Source of the DNA: Actinoplanes nipponensis
GTDB lineage: Bacteria; Actinomycetota; Actinomycetes; Mycobacteriales; Micromonosporaceae
NCBI RefSeq assembly: GCF_016862275.1
Contig: NZ_BOMQ01000026.1
Span: 310,001-374,000 of the forward strand
Reading direction: 5' to 3'
Length of the DNA stretch: 64,000 nt
In this document: piece after piece, positions 10,427-19,242 of the stretch
Position numbering within the stretch: the stretch's first letter is position 1
Layout: every line of letters starts with the position of its first letter
Position numbers and translations under genes: made by a program
The notes under the pieces: generated by a model
Databases searched by the model: none
The model's input: only the letters and a program-made list of their open reading frames with translations
What the model was told of the DNA's origin: nothing

Positions 10427-10459
10427 CCGTGGCCGGGCGCGACGTGCGCCCGGCCACGG
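10427..10459 (+). terminator. Perfect 14-bp hairpin terminator
   Basis: Arms CCGTGGCCGGGCGC and GCGCCCGGCCACGG flank the loop GACGT. It stands after the 32-residue peptide gene and just before the helicase -10 box. Confidence 0.75.
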
Positions 10460-10468
10460 TGCTGTGGA

Positions 10469-10474
10469 TAGGGT
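10469..10474 (+). promoter_or_regulatory. -10 box, leaderless-type
   Basis: TAGGGT lies 10 nt before the helicase ATG at 10485. Two in-frame GTGs (10473, 10476) overlap or abut the box and are therefore unlikely starts. Confidence 0.5.
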
Positions 10475-10484
10475 GGTGCACATC

Positions 10485-12983
10485 ATGACGCTCACCGAAC
10501 GCCTGCCCGGCACCGCCGAACCCGACGCCGTCTTCGACGCCTTCCAGACCTGGGTGGGCGAGCAGGGCCTGACGCTGTACCCGCATCAGGAGGAGGCGCT
10601 CATCGAGATCGCCACCGGGGCGAACGTCATCCTGAACACCCCGACCGGCTCGGGCAAGAGCCTGGTGGCCACCGGCGCGCACTTCGCCGCCCTGGCCGAC
10701 AAGCGCACCACCTTCTACACCGCGCCGATCAAGGCGCTGGTCAGCGAGAAGTTCTTCGCCCTGTGCAAGATCTTCGGCGCGCACAACGTCGGCATGCTCA
10801 CCGGCGACGCCAGCGTGAACGCCGACGCGCCGATCATCTGCTGCACCGCGGAGATCCTGGCCAACCTGGCGTTGCGCGAGGGCGCCGACGCCGACGTCGG
10901 CCAGGTCGTCATGGACGAGTTCCACTTCTACGCCGAGCCCGACCGCGGCTGGGCCTGGCAGGTGCCGCTCATCGAGCTGCCTCAGGCGCAGTTCATCCTC
11001 ATGTCCGCGACGCTCGGCGACACCACCCGCTTCGTCGACGACCTGTCCCGGCGCACCGGCCGGGCCACCGCCGTGGTCAGTAACACCGAGCGGCCGGTCC
11101 CGCTGATCTTCTCGTACGCGATGACGCCGCTGCACGAGACGATCGAGGAGCTGCTCACCACCCACCAGGCGCCGGTCTACATCGTGCACTTCACCCAGGC
11201 CGCCGCCCTGGAACGCGCCCAGTCGCTGATGAGCATCAACATGTGCACCCGCGCCGAGAAGGACGCCATCGCCGCGGCCCTGGGCGCCTTCCGGTTCACC
11301 GCCGGCTTCGGGCGCACCCTGAGCCGGCTGGTGCGCCACGGCATCGGCGTGCACCACGCCGGCATGCTGCCCAAGTACCGCCGGCTGGTCGAGACCCTCG
11401 CGCAGGCCGGCCTGCTCAAGGTCATCTGCGGTACGGACACCCTGGGCGTCGGCATCAACGTGCCCATCCGCACCGTGCTGTTCACCGGCCTGAGCAAGTA
11501 CGACGGGGTGCGGACCCGGCTGCTCAAGGCCCGGGAGTTCCACCAGATCGCCGGCCGGGCCGGGCGGGCCGGCTACGACACCCTCGGCACGGTCATCGTG
11601 CAGGCCCCCGAGCACGTCATCGACAACGAGCGGATGCTGGCCAAGGCCGGCGACGACCCGAAGAAGCGCCGCAAGGTGGTTCGCAAGAAGCCGCCGGAGG
11701 GCACCATCGGCTGGGGCCAGCCCACCTTCGACCGCCTCGTCGCCGCCGACCCCGAGCCGCTGACCTCGTCGTTCCAGGTGTCGCACGCGATGCTGCTCAA
11801 CGTGCTGGTCCGCGGCGGCGACCCGTTCGCGGCGATGCGGCACCTGCTGACCGACAACCACGAGGAGCCGGCCGCCCAGCGCCGGCACATCCGCCGGGCC
11901 CTGGCCATCGCCCGGGCGCTGCTGGCCGGCGGCGTGGTCGAGCGGGTCGAGACCGGCGACGGGGTGCGGTACAGGCTCACCGAGGACCTGCAGATCGACT
12001 TCGCGCTCAACCAGGCGCTGTCGCCGTTCGCGCTGGCCTGCCTGGAGCTGCTGGACCGCGAGTCGCCGGAGTACCCGCTGGACGTGGTGTCGATCATCGA
12101 GGCGACCCTGGAGGACCCGCGCCAGGTGCTGTCCGCCCAGCTGTTCAAGGCCAAGGGCGAGGCCGTCAACGCGATGAAGGCCGAGGGCATCGAGTACGAC
12201 CAGCGGATGGAGCTGCTCGAGGAGGTCACCCACCCCAAGCCGCTGCTGCCGCTGCTGGAGGCCGCGTACGAGACGTACCGGCGCGGGCACCCCTGGGTGG
12301 CCGACTACGAGATCAAGCCCAAGGCCGTCGTCCGCGACATGTACGAGCGCGCGATGACCTTCACCGAGTACGTCTCGTTCTACGGCCTGTCCCGCTCCGA
12401 GGGCCTGGTGCTGCGCTACCTGGCCGACGCGTTCCGGGCGCTGCGCCAGACCGTGCCCGAGGACGCCCGCACCGAGGAGCTCACCGACCTCATCGAGTGG
12501 CTGGGCGAGCTGGTCCGCCAGGTCGACTCCAGCCTGCTGGACGAGTGGGAGCGGCTGCGCAACCCGGGCGCCGAGATCGTCGAGGTGTCGCCGCTGGACG
12601 ACAAGCCGCCGGCGGTCACCCGCAACGTGCGCGCGTTCCGGGTGCTGGTCCGCAACGCGATGTTCCGCCGGGTCGAGCTGTTCGCCCTGCGCCGGGCCGA
12701 GGACCTGGGCGAGCTGGACGCCGAGTCGGGCTGGAACACCGACGCCTGGATCGAGGCGCTGGAGGACTACTACGCCGAGTATCCGGTGGTCGGCACCGGA
12801 CCGTCGGCGCGCGGGCCGCAGCTGCTGCACATCGAGACCACGCCGACCGCCTGGAAGGTGCGCCAGGTCTTCGAGGACCCCGAGGGCGACCACGACTGGG
12901 GCATCGAGGCCGAGGTGGACCTGGCGGCCAGCGACGAGCTGGGCGCGGCGGCCATCCGGATCACGGCGGTGGGCCCGCACTGA
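10485..12983 (+). CDS. DEAD/DEAH-box superfamily 2 helicase with DUF3516 C-terminus
   Basis: The 832-residue Ski2/Mtr4-like ATPase has Walker A (PTGSGKS, about 53-59), motif II DEFH (144-147), motif III SAT (174-176) and motif VI (HQIAGRAGRAG, about 353-363). The long C-terminal part (about 450-832) matches the actinobacterial DUF3516 helicases. It probably remodels RNA or DNA, but no specific substrate is known. The frame is open well upstream, but that part overlaps the terminator and the -10 box, so ATG 10485 is used. Confidence 0.9.
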   Translation: MTLTERLPGTAEPDAVFDAFQTWVGEQGLTLYPHQEEALIEIATGANVILNTPTGSGKSLVATGAHFAALADKRTTFYTAPIKALVSEKFFALCKIFGAHNVGMLTGDASVNADAPIICCTAEILANLALREGADADVGQVVMDEFHFYAEPDRGWAWQVPLIELPQAQFILMSATLGDTTRFVDDLSRRTGRATAVVSNTERPVPLIFSYAMTPLHETIEELLTTHQAPVYIVHFTQAAALERAQSLMSINMCTRAEKDAIAAALGAFRFTAGFGRTLSRLVRHGIGVHHAGMLPKYRRLVETLAQAGLLKVICGTDTLGVGINVPIRTVLFTGLSKYDGVRTRLLKAREFHQIAGRAGRAGYDTLGTVIVQAPEHVIDNERMLAKAGDDPKKRRKVVRKKPPEGTIGWGQPTFDRLVAADPEPLTSSFQVSHAMLLNVLVRGGDPFAAMRHLLTDNHEEPAAQRRHIRRALAIARALLAGGVVERVETGDGVRYRLTEDLQIDFALNQALSPFALACLELLDRESPEYPLDVVSIIEATLEDPRQVLSAQLFKAKGEAVNAMKAEGIEYDQRMELLEEVTHPKPLLPLLEAAYETYRRGHPWVADYEIKPKAVVRDMYERAMTFTEYVSFYGLSRSEGLVLRYLADAFRALRQTVPEDARTEELTDLIEWLGELVRQVDSSLLDEWERLRNPGAEIVEVSPLDDKPPAVTRNVRAFRVLVRNAMFRRVELFALRRAEDLGELDAESGWNTDAWIEALEDYYAEYPVVGTGPSARGPQLLHIETTPTAWKVRQVFEDPEGDHDWGIEAEVDLAASDELGAAAIRITAVGPH

Positions 12984-12992
12984 GCCCCGGCG

Positions 12993-13017
12993 CGGGCCCG
13001 CCGGCGTCACGGGCCCG
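12993..13017. terminator. Bidirectional hairpin terminator
   Basis: CGGGCCCG occurs twice 9 nt apart. Each copy is self-complementary, so they form an 8-bp stem between the convergent helicase and EamA genes. Confidence 0.5.
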
Positions 13018-13028
13018 GCCGGACGTCC

Positions 13029-13916
13029 TCAGCAGGCAGCCGGGGCGGCATCGCGGTCGTCGCCGGCCGGCTGCGCCGCGGTGGCGCGGGCCCCGGTGCG
13101 TTCGGCGCCGACGCCGGCCGCGACCACGAAGGCGATCCCGGTCAGCGGCGCCCAGCCCGGCACCTGGCCCAGCAGCACCAGCCCGATCACCAGCGCGAAC
13201 GCCGGTTCCAGGCTCATCAGCGTGCCGAACGCGGCCGTGGTCAGCCGGCGCAGCGCGAGCATCTCCAGGGCGAACGGCACCAGCGGCAGCAGGACGGCCA
13301 GGCCCAGCCCGGCCAGCAGCAACTCCCCCGTCAGCCGCGGCAGCACCGACGGGCCGGCGATCAGCGTGGCCACCAGCGCGGCGACCGGGATCGACACGGC
13401 CAGGCCCTGCAGGCCGGACACGCCGTCGCCGACCCGCTGGGTGAGCACGATGTACCCGGCCCAGCAGAGCGCGGCGCCGAGCGCGTAGGCCACCCCGACC
13501 GGGTCGGTGCCGCCGTGCCAGGGCTCGGTCAGCAGCAGGACGCCGACCGCGGCCAGGGCCGGCCACACCTTGGTGCCCTGCCGGCCCCGGACGATGGCCA
13601 CGCCGAGCGGGCCGAGGAACTCCAGCGCGCTGGCGGTGCCCAGCGGGAGCCGGGCCACGGCCGCCATGAACAGCATGGTCACGCCGGCCGTGACGACGCC
13701 GAGGGCGACGGTGGTCAGCAGGCTGGCCCGGGTGAACGCACGCAGCCGGGGGCGGACCAGCACCAGCAGGATCAGGCCGGCCCAGGACAGCCGCAGCCAT
13801 GCCGCGCCCTCGGCGCCGACCTGGTCGAGCAGGCCGACGGAGGCGGCCAGGCCGAGCTGGACGAGGGCCATCGACGCGAGCGCCATGGCGGCGCCGGTCC
13901 GTGCTGGTGAACGCAT
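13029..13916 (-). CDS. EamA/DMT-family exporter (RhtA-like)
   Basis: The 295-residue inner-membrane protein has about ten hydrophobic helices in two EamA repeats, with the motif [16 protein letters not shown]. RhtA-type members export threonine, homoserine or other amino-acid-like compounds. ATG 13916 (MRSPARTG) is used because the longer frame runs into the divergent regulator. It diverges from a LysR gene across 82 bp holding two palindromes, so it is probably that regulator's target. Confidence 0.88.
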   Translation of the reverse strand: MRSPARTGAAMALASMALVQLGLAASVGLLDQVGAEGAAWLRLSWAGLILLVLVRPRLRAFTRASLLTTVALGVVTAGVTMLFMAAVARLPLGTASALEFLGPLGVAIVRGRQGTKVWPALAAVGVLLLTEPWHGGTDPVGVAYALGAALCWAGYIVLTQRVGDGVSGLQGLAVSIPVAALVATLIAGPSVLPRLTGELLLAGLGLAVLLPLVPFALEMLALRRLTTAAFGTLMSLEPAFALVIGLVLLGQVPGWAPLTGIAFVVAAGVGAERTGARATAAQPAGDDRDAAPAAC

Positions 13917-13945
13917 GAGCCCAGTACAGCGCCGGAGACCGTTCA

Positions 13946-13968
13946 TGTCCACGTGCCGATCGTGGACA
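13946..13968. promoter_or_regulatory. LysR-type operator
   Basis: Perfect 8-bp arms TGTCCACG and CGTGGACA flank 7 nt, satisfying the T-N11-A rule for LysR-family boxes. It lies midway between the divergent EamA and LysR genes. Confidence 0.7.
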
Positions 13969-13970
13969 CA

Positions 13971-13984
13971 CCGTTCGACAACGG
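13971..13984. promoter_or_regulatory. Second palindrome in the EamA/LysR divergent region
   Basis: CCGTT-CGAC-AACGG lies 2 nt from the larger palindrome and next to the regulator's -10 box. It could be the activation or autorepression half of the operator. Confidence 0.4.
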
Positions 13985-13986
13985 CT

Positions 13987-13992
13987 GACAAT
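13987..13992 (+). promoter_or_regulatory. -10 box, leaderless-type
   Basis: GACAAT lies 6 nt before the LysR ATG. It is a weaker match than the other boxes because the first T is missing. Confidence 0.35.
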
Positions 13993-13998
13993 GGCCGG

Positions 13999-14862
13999 AT
14001 GGAGACGCGCCGCCTGCGGTTACTGGTCGAACTGTCCCGGCTCGGGTCCATGCGGGCAGTGGCCGACGAGGTGCACATCACCACCTCGACGGTCTCCCAG
14101 CAGCTCGCCGTGCTGGCCCGCGAGGCCGGCGCCACGCTGATCGAGCCCGCCGGCCGCCGGGTCCGGCTCACCCCGGCCGGGCAGCGCCTGGCCCGGCACG
14201 CGGTCACCATCCTGGCCGCCGTCGAGGCGGCGCGCCTCGACCTCGACCCCGGGGCCGAGCCGGCCGGCGAGCTGCGGGTCGCGGGCTTCGCCACCGCCGT
14301 ACGCCGCTCGCTGCTGCCGGTCGCGGCCACCCTCGCCGCCGCCCACCCCCGGGTCCGCCTGCTGATCCACGAGCACGAGCCGTTCGAGGCGTTCGAGCTG
14401 CTCGCCATGGACGCCGTCGACCTGGCCCTGACCTACGACTACAACCTGGCCCCGGCCGCGTTCGACCCCGGGCTGGAGGCCGTGCCGCTGTGGCAGGCGC
14501 CGTGGGGCCTGGCCGTGCCCGCGCACGCCCCGGCGACCGACTTCGCCGGGTTCGCCGGCCACGACTGGATCGTCAACTCCCGCAGCACCGCCGACGAGGA
14601 CGTGGTGCGCACGGTCGCCTCGCTGGTCGGCTTCGCCCCGCGGATCGTGCACCGGGCGGACAGCCTGGACCTGGTCCAGGACATGATCCTGGCCGGGCTG
14701 GGGGTCGGGTTGCTGCCGATGGACGTGGGCGCGCTGCCCGGCGTACGGGTGCTCCCGCTGGCCGGCCCCGAGGTCCGGTTGCGCTGTTACGCGGTGACCC
14801 GCCGCGGCCGCTCGGGCTGGCCGCCGCTGGCGCTGGTGCTGCGGTTGCTGGCCACGGGCTGA
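13999..14862 (+). CDS. LysR-family transcriptional regulator
   Basis: The 287-residue regulator has an N-terminal winged helix (about 1-60; [20 protein letters not shown]) and a LysR substrate-binding domain (about 88-287). The start ATG at 13999 places the wing helix at the very N-terminus, as is usual. It most likely controls the divergent EamA exporter and itself through the palindromes between them. Its last 76 nt overlap the 3' end of the convergent phosphatase gene. Confidence 0.9.
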   Translation: METRRLRLLVELSRLGSMRAVADEVHITTSTVSQQLAVLAREAGATLIEPAGRRVRLTPAGQRLARHAVTILAAVEAARLDLDPGAEPAGELRVAGFATAVRRSLLPVAATLAAAHPRVRLLIHEHEPFEAFELLAMDAVDLALTYDYNLAPAAFDPGLEAVPLWQAPWGLAVPAHAPATDFAGFAGHDWIVNSRSTADEDVVRTVASLVGFAPRIVHRADSLDLVQDMILAGLGVGLLPMDVGALPGVRVLPLAGPEVRLRCYAVTRRGRSGWPPLALVLRLLATG

Positions 14863-16427
14863 TCGGCGCCGGCCCGCACCACGGCGAGCACCACGTCGTC
14901 CTCGCTGTCGCCGGCGAAGGTGGCCAGCAGGTGGTCGCAGATCTGCTCGGCGGTCAGCCCGGCGCGGCCGGTCAGCGCCCGGGTCAGCGCCCGCAGGCCG
15001 TCGTCGAGGGTGGCGCCCCGCCGCTCGATCAGGCCGTCGGTGTAGAAGACCACGCTGGTGCCCGCGGGCAGCTGCACCCGGTGGTCGGTGCGCACCGGGC
15101 GGCCGCGGGTGCCGAGCAGCGTCTCCGGCGGGGTCTCCAACAGCCGCGCGGCGCCGTCCGGCGCGATCAGCACCGGCGGCGGGTGACCGGCGTTGGACCA
15201 GCGCAGCGTGGGGAGGCCGGGCCCGGCCCGCTCGATCTGGGCCAGCACCACCGTGGCGAACACGTCCACCGAGAACCCCTGGATCGCCTCCTGCAACCCG
15301 GTCAGCACCAGCGCCGGCGGCTTGAGCAGCGCGTACGAGATGCCCCGGAGCAGGCTGCGGATCTCGCTCATCGCCGCCGCGGCCCGCCGGTCGTGCCCGG
15401 TCACGTCGCCGACCACCACCGTCAGCCGGCCGTCGGGCAACGTGAACGCGTCGTACCAGTCGCCGCCGATGTGCGCGCCCTCGCCGGCCGGCTGGTAGCG
15501 CACCGCCACCTCGGTGTGCTCCGGCTGCGCGGGCGCGGCCAGCAGGCTACGCTGCAGCGCCTCGGACAGCTCGCGTTCCATGACGGTGGCGCGCCGCTCG
15601 GCCTGCCGGGTCCGGGCGCGCTGCAGGCCCTGGGCCAGGGCGGCGCCGAGCAGCCGGAAGAACGCCAGGTACTCCTCGTCGACGGCCAGATGCGGGTTGA
15701 TCCGGCTGACCAGCACCGCGTCCGCGCCGGCCGGCCCGGCGCCGGCGAGCCGGACCCGGGCGACACGGCCGGCCCCGGTGGTCTCCACGACCACGTCGCG
15801 CCCCGGCGGCGCGGGCTCCTGGGCCAGCAGGATGTCGACGCCGGGCAGGTCGTCGGGCGCCGAACGCAGCACCGGCAGGGCGTGATCGAGCAGATCCTCG
15901 ACGTTCTCGGCGCCCGCCAGCCGATCGTGGAGCCGGCTGAGCAGCGCCAGCCGGCGCCGGCTGAGCACCTGCGCGGTCGTCTCGGAGGCGATGTCGATGG
16001 TGCCGCCGATGCGGCCGTCCCCCTCGGTCACCGCCGAGTAGGAGAACGTGAAGTAGGTCTCCTCGAGGAATCCCCGCCGGTTCATCAGCAGGCGCAGGTC
16101 CTCGACCCACACGGCGCCCCGGCCGGTGCGCACCGACTCGAGCATCGGGCCGATGGTGTCCCAGATCTCGGCGAACACCGCCGCGGCGGGGGCGCCCAGC
16201 GCGGCGGGGTGCTTGTCGCCGATCATCGGCGCGTACGCCTCGTTGTAGATCAGGATGTGTTCCGGTCCCCAGAGCAGCGTGACCGGCGCGCGGGTGTGCA
16301 ACGCCAGGTCGACGGCCGCGAGCAGGGTCGGGCTCCACGCCGCCACCGGCCCGAGCGGCGTCGCCGCCCAGTCCACCTGCCGGTAAGCGTCACGCAGCGT
16401 GCCCGCGGCGGCGAAGGGATCAATCAC
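14787..16427 (-). CDS. PAS/GAF-linked SpoIIE-type PP2C phosphatase
   Basis: The 546-residue cytosolic protein has an N-terminal PAS-like domain (about 20-150; LWGPEHILIYNEAYAPMIGDKHP), a GAF-like middle (about 160-290) and a C-terminal SpoIIE/PP2C domain (about 315-520; GGDWYDAF, VGDVTGHD, SNAGHPPP, FYTDGLIERR). Such proteins dephosphorylate anti-anti-sigma factors in response to ligands or redox, but no STAS or kinase partner is nearby. The start is GTG at 16427. The 3' end overlaps lysR by 76 nt. Confidence 0.9.
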   Translation of the reverse strand: MIDPFAAAGTLRDAYRQVDWAATPLGPVAAWSPTLLAAVDLALHTRAPVTLLWGPEHILIYNEAYAPMIGDKHPAALGAPAAAVFAEIWDTIGPMLESVRTGRGAVWVEDLRLLMNRRGFLEETYFTFSYSAVTEGDGRIGGTIDIASETTAQVLSRRRLALLSRLHDRLAGAENVEDLLDHALPVLRSAPDDLPGVDILLAQEPAPPGRDVVVETTGAGRVARVRLAGAGPAGADAVLVSRINPHLAVDEEYLAFFRLLGAALAQGLQRARTRQAERRATVMERELSEALQRSLLAAPAQPEHTEVAVRYQPAGEGAHIGGDWYDAFTLPDGRLTVVVGDVTGHDRRAAAAMSEIRSLLRGISYALLKPPALVLTGLQEAIQGFSVDVFATVVLAQIERAGPGLPTLRWSNAGHPPPVLIAPDGAARLLETPPETLLGTRGRPVRTDHRVQLPAGTSVVFYTDGLIERRGATLDDGLRALTRALTGRAGLTAEQICDHLLATFAGDSEDDVVLAVVRAGADQPVASNRSTSASGGQPERPRRVTA

Positions 16428-16433
16428 CTGGAG

Positions 16434-16439
16434 AATGTA
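16434..16439 (-). promoter_or_regulatory. -10 box, leaderless-type
   Basis: TACATT (minus strand) lies 6 nt before the GTG of the phosphatase. Confidence 0.5.
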
Positions 16440-16455
16440 GCCCCCCGCCGTCCGC

Positions 16456-17076
16456 TCACCGCGGCAGGCGGCGCACCTTGATCGTGCTGTCCGTGCGGTG
16501 CGCCGGCGTGCCGTCCGGCCCGTTCTGGATCCGGTCGTGGGTCTCGCACCGCAGCACCTGCCACTGCCCGTCGGCCAGCCGCAGGCCGGAGACCACCTCG
16601 GCCGGCTCGGGGAAGCGCAGATCGCCGTGCGAGCGGTGCTGCTCGGCGTACGGGCCGAAGTCCTGGTGGCCCTCGATGAGCAGGATGCCGCCCGGGGCGA
16701 CCGCCGCGGTGGCGGCCAGCAGGATCTGCTCCCGGGGCACGTCGCCGCGCGGGTAGAGGAACTGCGCGGAGACCAGGTCGTAGCGGCCGGCCGGGAACGA
16801 GGCGCCGAGATCGTGCTGCTGGAAATCGATGGTCACGCCGGCGTCGGCGGCGTGCGCGGCCGCCTTGGCCAGGGCCACGGCGGAGACGTCGACCGCGGTG
16901 ACGGTCCAGCCCCGGGCGGCCAGCCAGATCGCGTCGCCGCCCTCGCCGCAGCCGAGGTCCAGCGCGGAGCCGGGGGTCAGGTCGGCGACCTCGTGCACGA
17001 GGGCGGTATTGGCGTTGCCACTCCAGACGGCGGCGCTGTCGGCGTAGCGGGTGTCCCAGTAGGTCGCGTCAGTCAT
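16456..17076 (-). CDS. Class I SAM-dependent methyltransferase
   Basis: The 206-residue enzyme opens MTDATYWDTRYA and has SAM motif I ALDLGCGEGGD, motif II TVTAVDVS and the post-motif FLYPRGDVPREQIL. It resembles the tellurite-resistance/TehB-like small methyltransferases, but the substrate cannot be told. ATG 17076 is preferred over the frame start at 17133, because the extra 19 residues are unlike the family. It lies 66 nt from merR on the same strand and could be read through from it. Confidence 0.85.
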   Translation of the reverse strand: MTDATYWDTRYADSAAVWSGNANTALVHEVADLTPGSALDLGCGEGGDAIWLAARGWTVTAVDVSAVALAKAAAHAADAGVTIDFQQHDLGASFPAGRYDLVSAQFLYPRGDVPREQILLAATAAVAPGGILLIEGHQDFGPYAEQHRSHGDLRFPEPAEVVSGLRLADGQWQVLRCETHDRIQNGPDGTPAHRTDSTIKVRRLPR

Positions 17077-17142
17077 GCGCTCAGCCTGCGCGTCCTCGCG
17101 GTCCGGCGGCAACGTTTGTTGCCGATCCGGCAACGGCGCCGG

Positions 17143-17706
17143 TCAGCCGGCCCGGCGGCGGGCGCGGCGGGCGGCGAGCTCGTCACCGGCAGCGGCCGGC
17201 TCGGCCGTGCCCGTGCCCGTGCCGACCGGCTGCGGCCCGGCGGCCGGCTCGGCCGGCAGGTGCGACAGCGAACCCTGGATCTCCTTGAAGGCGCCGCCGA
17301 TGGCGATGCCGAAGACACCCTGGCCGCCCTGGAGCAGATCCACGACCTCCTCGGGCGAGCGGCACTCGTACACCGTCGTGCCGTCGGAGATCAGCGTGAT
17401 GCCGGCCAGGTCGTCGACGCCGCGCGAGCGCAGCGTCTCGATCGCCTTGCGGATGTTCTGCAGGGAGACGCCCGCGTCGAGCAGGCGCTTGACCACCTTG
17501 AGCACGACCAGGTCGCGGAACGAGTAGAGCCGCTGCGTGCCGGAGCCCGAGGCGTCACGGATGCTCGGCACCACCAGCGTGGTCCGCGCCCAGTAGTCGA
17601 GCTGGCGGTAGCTGATGCCGACCGCCTGACAAGCCGTCACTCCGCGATACCCGGTATCGCCGTCCTCGCCGACAAGCGGACCCTCTTCAGAGTCTGACTC
17701 GTGCAC
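17143..17706 (-). CDS. MerR-family regulator, Rv1830-like
   Basis: The 187-residue protein has a MerR winged helix at about 20-90 (YRGVTACQAVGISYRQLDYWART, then RLYSFRDLVVLKVVKRLLDAG). A C-terminal sensor-like segment (GQGVFGIAIGGAFKEIQGSLS) is followed by an Ala-rich tail. Order and sequence match M. tuberculosis Rv1830, at the end of the garA-ftsR block. The start is GTG with GGGGAGG about 8 nt upstream. The signal is unknown; Rv1830-type proteins have been linked to cell growth. Confidence 0.88.
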   Translation of the reverse strand: MHESDSEEGPLVGEDGDTGYRGVTACQAVGISYRQLDYWARTTLVVPSIRDASGSGTQRLYSFRDLVVLKVVKRLLDAGVSLQNIRKAIETLRSRGVDDLAGITLISDGTTVYECRSPEEVVDLLQGGQGVFGIAIGGAFKEIQGSLSHLPAEPAAGPQPVGTGTGTAEPAAAGDELAARRARRRAG

Positions 17707-17845
17707 GCGACTACCTCCCCGCTGCGCGGTGCCGCTTCACCTGGACTTCACGAGCGTATAACTCAGCGAGCCACGAAACAGGGAGGTAATGCCGCGACAC
17801 GCCGCGTACGGACGACCGGACCTCCGGTGACCGTCGATGCGTTGC

Positions 17846-18310
17846 TCAGCCGGCGAAGTCCTCCGGGCGTACCTGGTCGAGGAACTCGCGGAACTTCTCG
17901 ACCTCGTCCTCCTGCTCGTCCGGGATCACGATGCCCGCCTCGGTCAGCACCTGGTCGGCGCAGCGGATCGGCGCGCCCACCCGCAGGGCCAGGGCGATCG
18001 AGTCGCTGGGCCGCGCCGACACCCGCAGGTCGTCACCGATCAGCAGGTCCGCGTAGAACACGTTCTCCTTGAGTTCGGTGATCTCCACGGCCTTCAGCGG
18101 CGCCTCGAGGGCCGCGAGGATGTCCCGTAGCAGATCATGGGTCAACGGCCGGGCGGGCTTCACGCCCTGCTGCTCGTACGCGATGGCCGTCGCCTCCACC
18201 GCGCCGATCCAGATCGGCAGGTACCGATCGCCGTCGACCTCCCTGAGCAGGACGATCGGCTGGTTACTGGGCAGCTCCACCCGAACCCCGACCACGCTCA
18301 GCTCGCGCAC
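17846..18310 (-). CDS. Bifunctional-nuclease (DUF151/BFN) domain protein, Rv1829-like
   Basis: The 154-residue protein consists almost entirely of a BFN domain: LPIWIGAVEATAIA, RPLTHDLLRDIL, FYADLLIGDDLRVSARPSDSIALALRVGAP. An acidic tail follows. Plant and bacterial members have nuclease activity, but the role of this actinobacterial orthologue is undefined. The GTG start has GGAGG 7 nt upstream. The gene sits between the two MerR genes in the conserved order. Confidence 0.9.
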   Translation of the reverse strand: MRELSVVGVRVELPSNQPIVLLREVDGDRYLPIWIGAVEATAIAYEQQGVKPARPLTHDLLRDILAALEAPLKAVEITELKENVFYADLLIGDDLRVSARPSDSIALALRVGAPIRCADQVLTEAGIVIPDEQEDEVEKFREFLDQVRPEDFAG

Positions 18311-18495
18311 CGCCCGCCTCCGTGTCGCTTCGTCGTCGCCGCCCCGTCAGGCCGCCGCCGCCGGTGAGGGCAACGCGACCATCAGGCTGTTTCCCGCCTA
18401 TCCTGCACGGTACACGGACGCCCGGGACCGAGCGCCACACGATGCCCGTGTCAGTCCGATACCCCGGCCGGCGCCGGCCAATCGGCCCGCCGGGA

Positions 18496-19242
18496 TCAGC
18501 GTCCCAGCGTGTCGCGCAGCCCCGCCCGCACCAGCGCCGCGTGCAGCCGCTGGGACAGCGCCTGCAGCTCGCGCGCCGTCTCGGCCGCCCGGGCCCGCGC
18601 CGCCGGGTCGTGCTGGCGCATCAACGGCGTCAGCAACTGGGCGAACAACCCCACCTCGCGGTCCGCGCCGGTCCGGAACGCGCGCAGGTGCCGCAGCTCC
18701 AGCCCGTGCCGGACCAGGCCCACCACCGCCTCGACGATCACCACCGCGTCGCCGTCGTACCAGCCCGGCGGCCGCGAGGCCACCAGGCCCATCTGTTCCA
18801 GCTCGGTGAGCATCTGCTCGGCGATGCCGGTGCGCTCGACCAGGTCGGCCCGCGACACCCGGGTGTCGGCGGCGTCCGCCGGCACCTCGGCCTCCGAGCC
18901 GACCGCCACCAGCGACGGCCGCCGGTGCTCCAGCGGGTCGGCGCCGCGCTCCTGCGCCTCGAGCTGCTCGCGGATGACGCGCAGCGGGAGGTACTGGTCC
19001 CGCTGCGCGGTCAGCACGAAGCGCAGCCGCGCCACGTCGTTCCACGAGTACTTCCGGTAACCGGAGGCGGTGCGCTGCGGGTCCACCAGCCCCTCCGCCT
19101 CCAGGAACCGGAGCTTGGAGATGGTGGTGTCGGGGAACTCGGTACGCAGCTGGGCCAGCACCTCCCCGATGCTCATCAGCGCAGCGTCACGACCCTGGGC
19201 GCGCGGGCCCTGGTCGTGCGCGGCCGCCCCGGACGGGTTCAC
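18496..19242 (-). CDS. ftsR: FtsR-like MerR-family regulator
   Basis: The 248-residue regulator has the MerR helix at about 22-90 (MSIGEVLAQLRTEFPDTTISKLRFLE, SGYRKYSWNDVARLRFVL). Its long C-terminal domain is typical of Rv1828/FtsR, which controls ftsZ expression in Corynebacterium. The GTG start overlaps the garA stop by 4 nt, so the two are co-translated. The symbol is by synteny and similarity. Confidence 0.85.
   Translation of the reverse strand: MNPSGAAAHDQGPRAQGRDAALMSIGEVLAQLRTEFPDTTISKLRFLEAEGLVDPQRTASGYRKYSWNDVARLRFVLTAQRDQYLPLRVIREQLEAQERGADPLEHRRPSLVAVGSEAEVPADAADTRVSRADLVERTGIAEQMLTELEQMGLVASRPPGWYDGDAVVIVEAVVGLVRHGLELRHLRAFRTGADREVGLFAQLLTPLMRQHDPAARARAAETARELQALSQRLHAALVRAGLRDTLGR

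Noticed and set aside
10338..13010. 890-codon minus-strand frame opposite the helicase
   Set aside because: Low-complexity Gly/Val/Arg/Gln composition and no start signal; mirror of the helicase codon bias.
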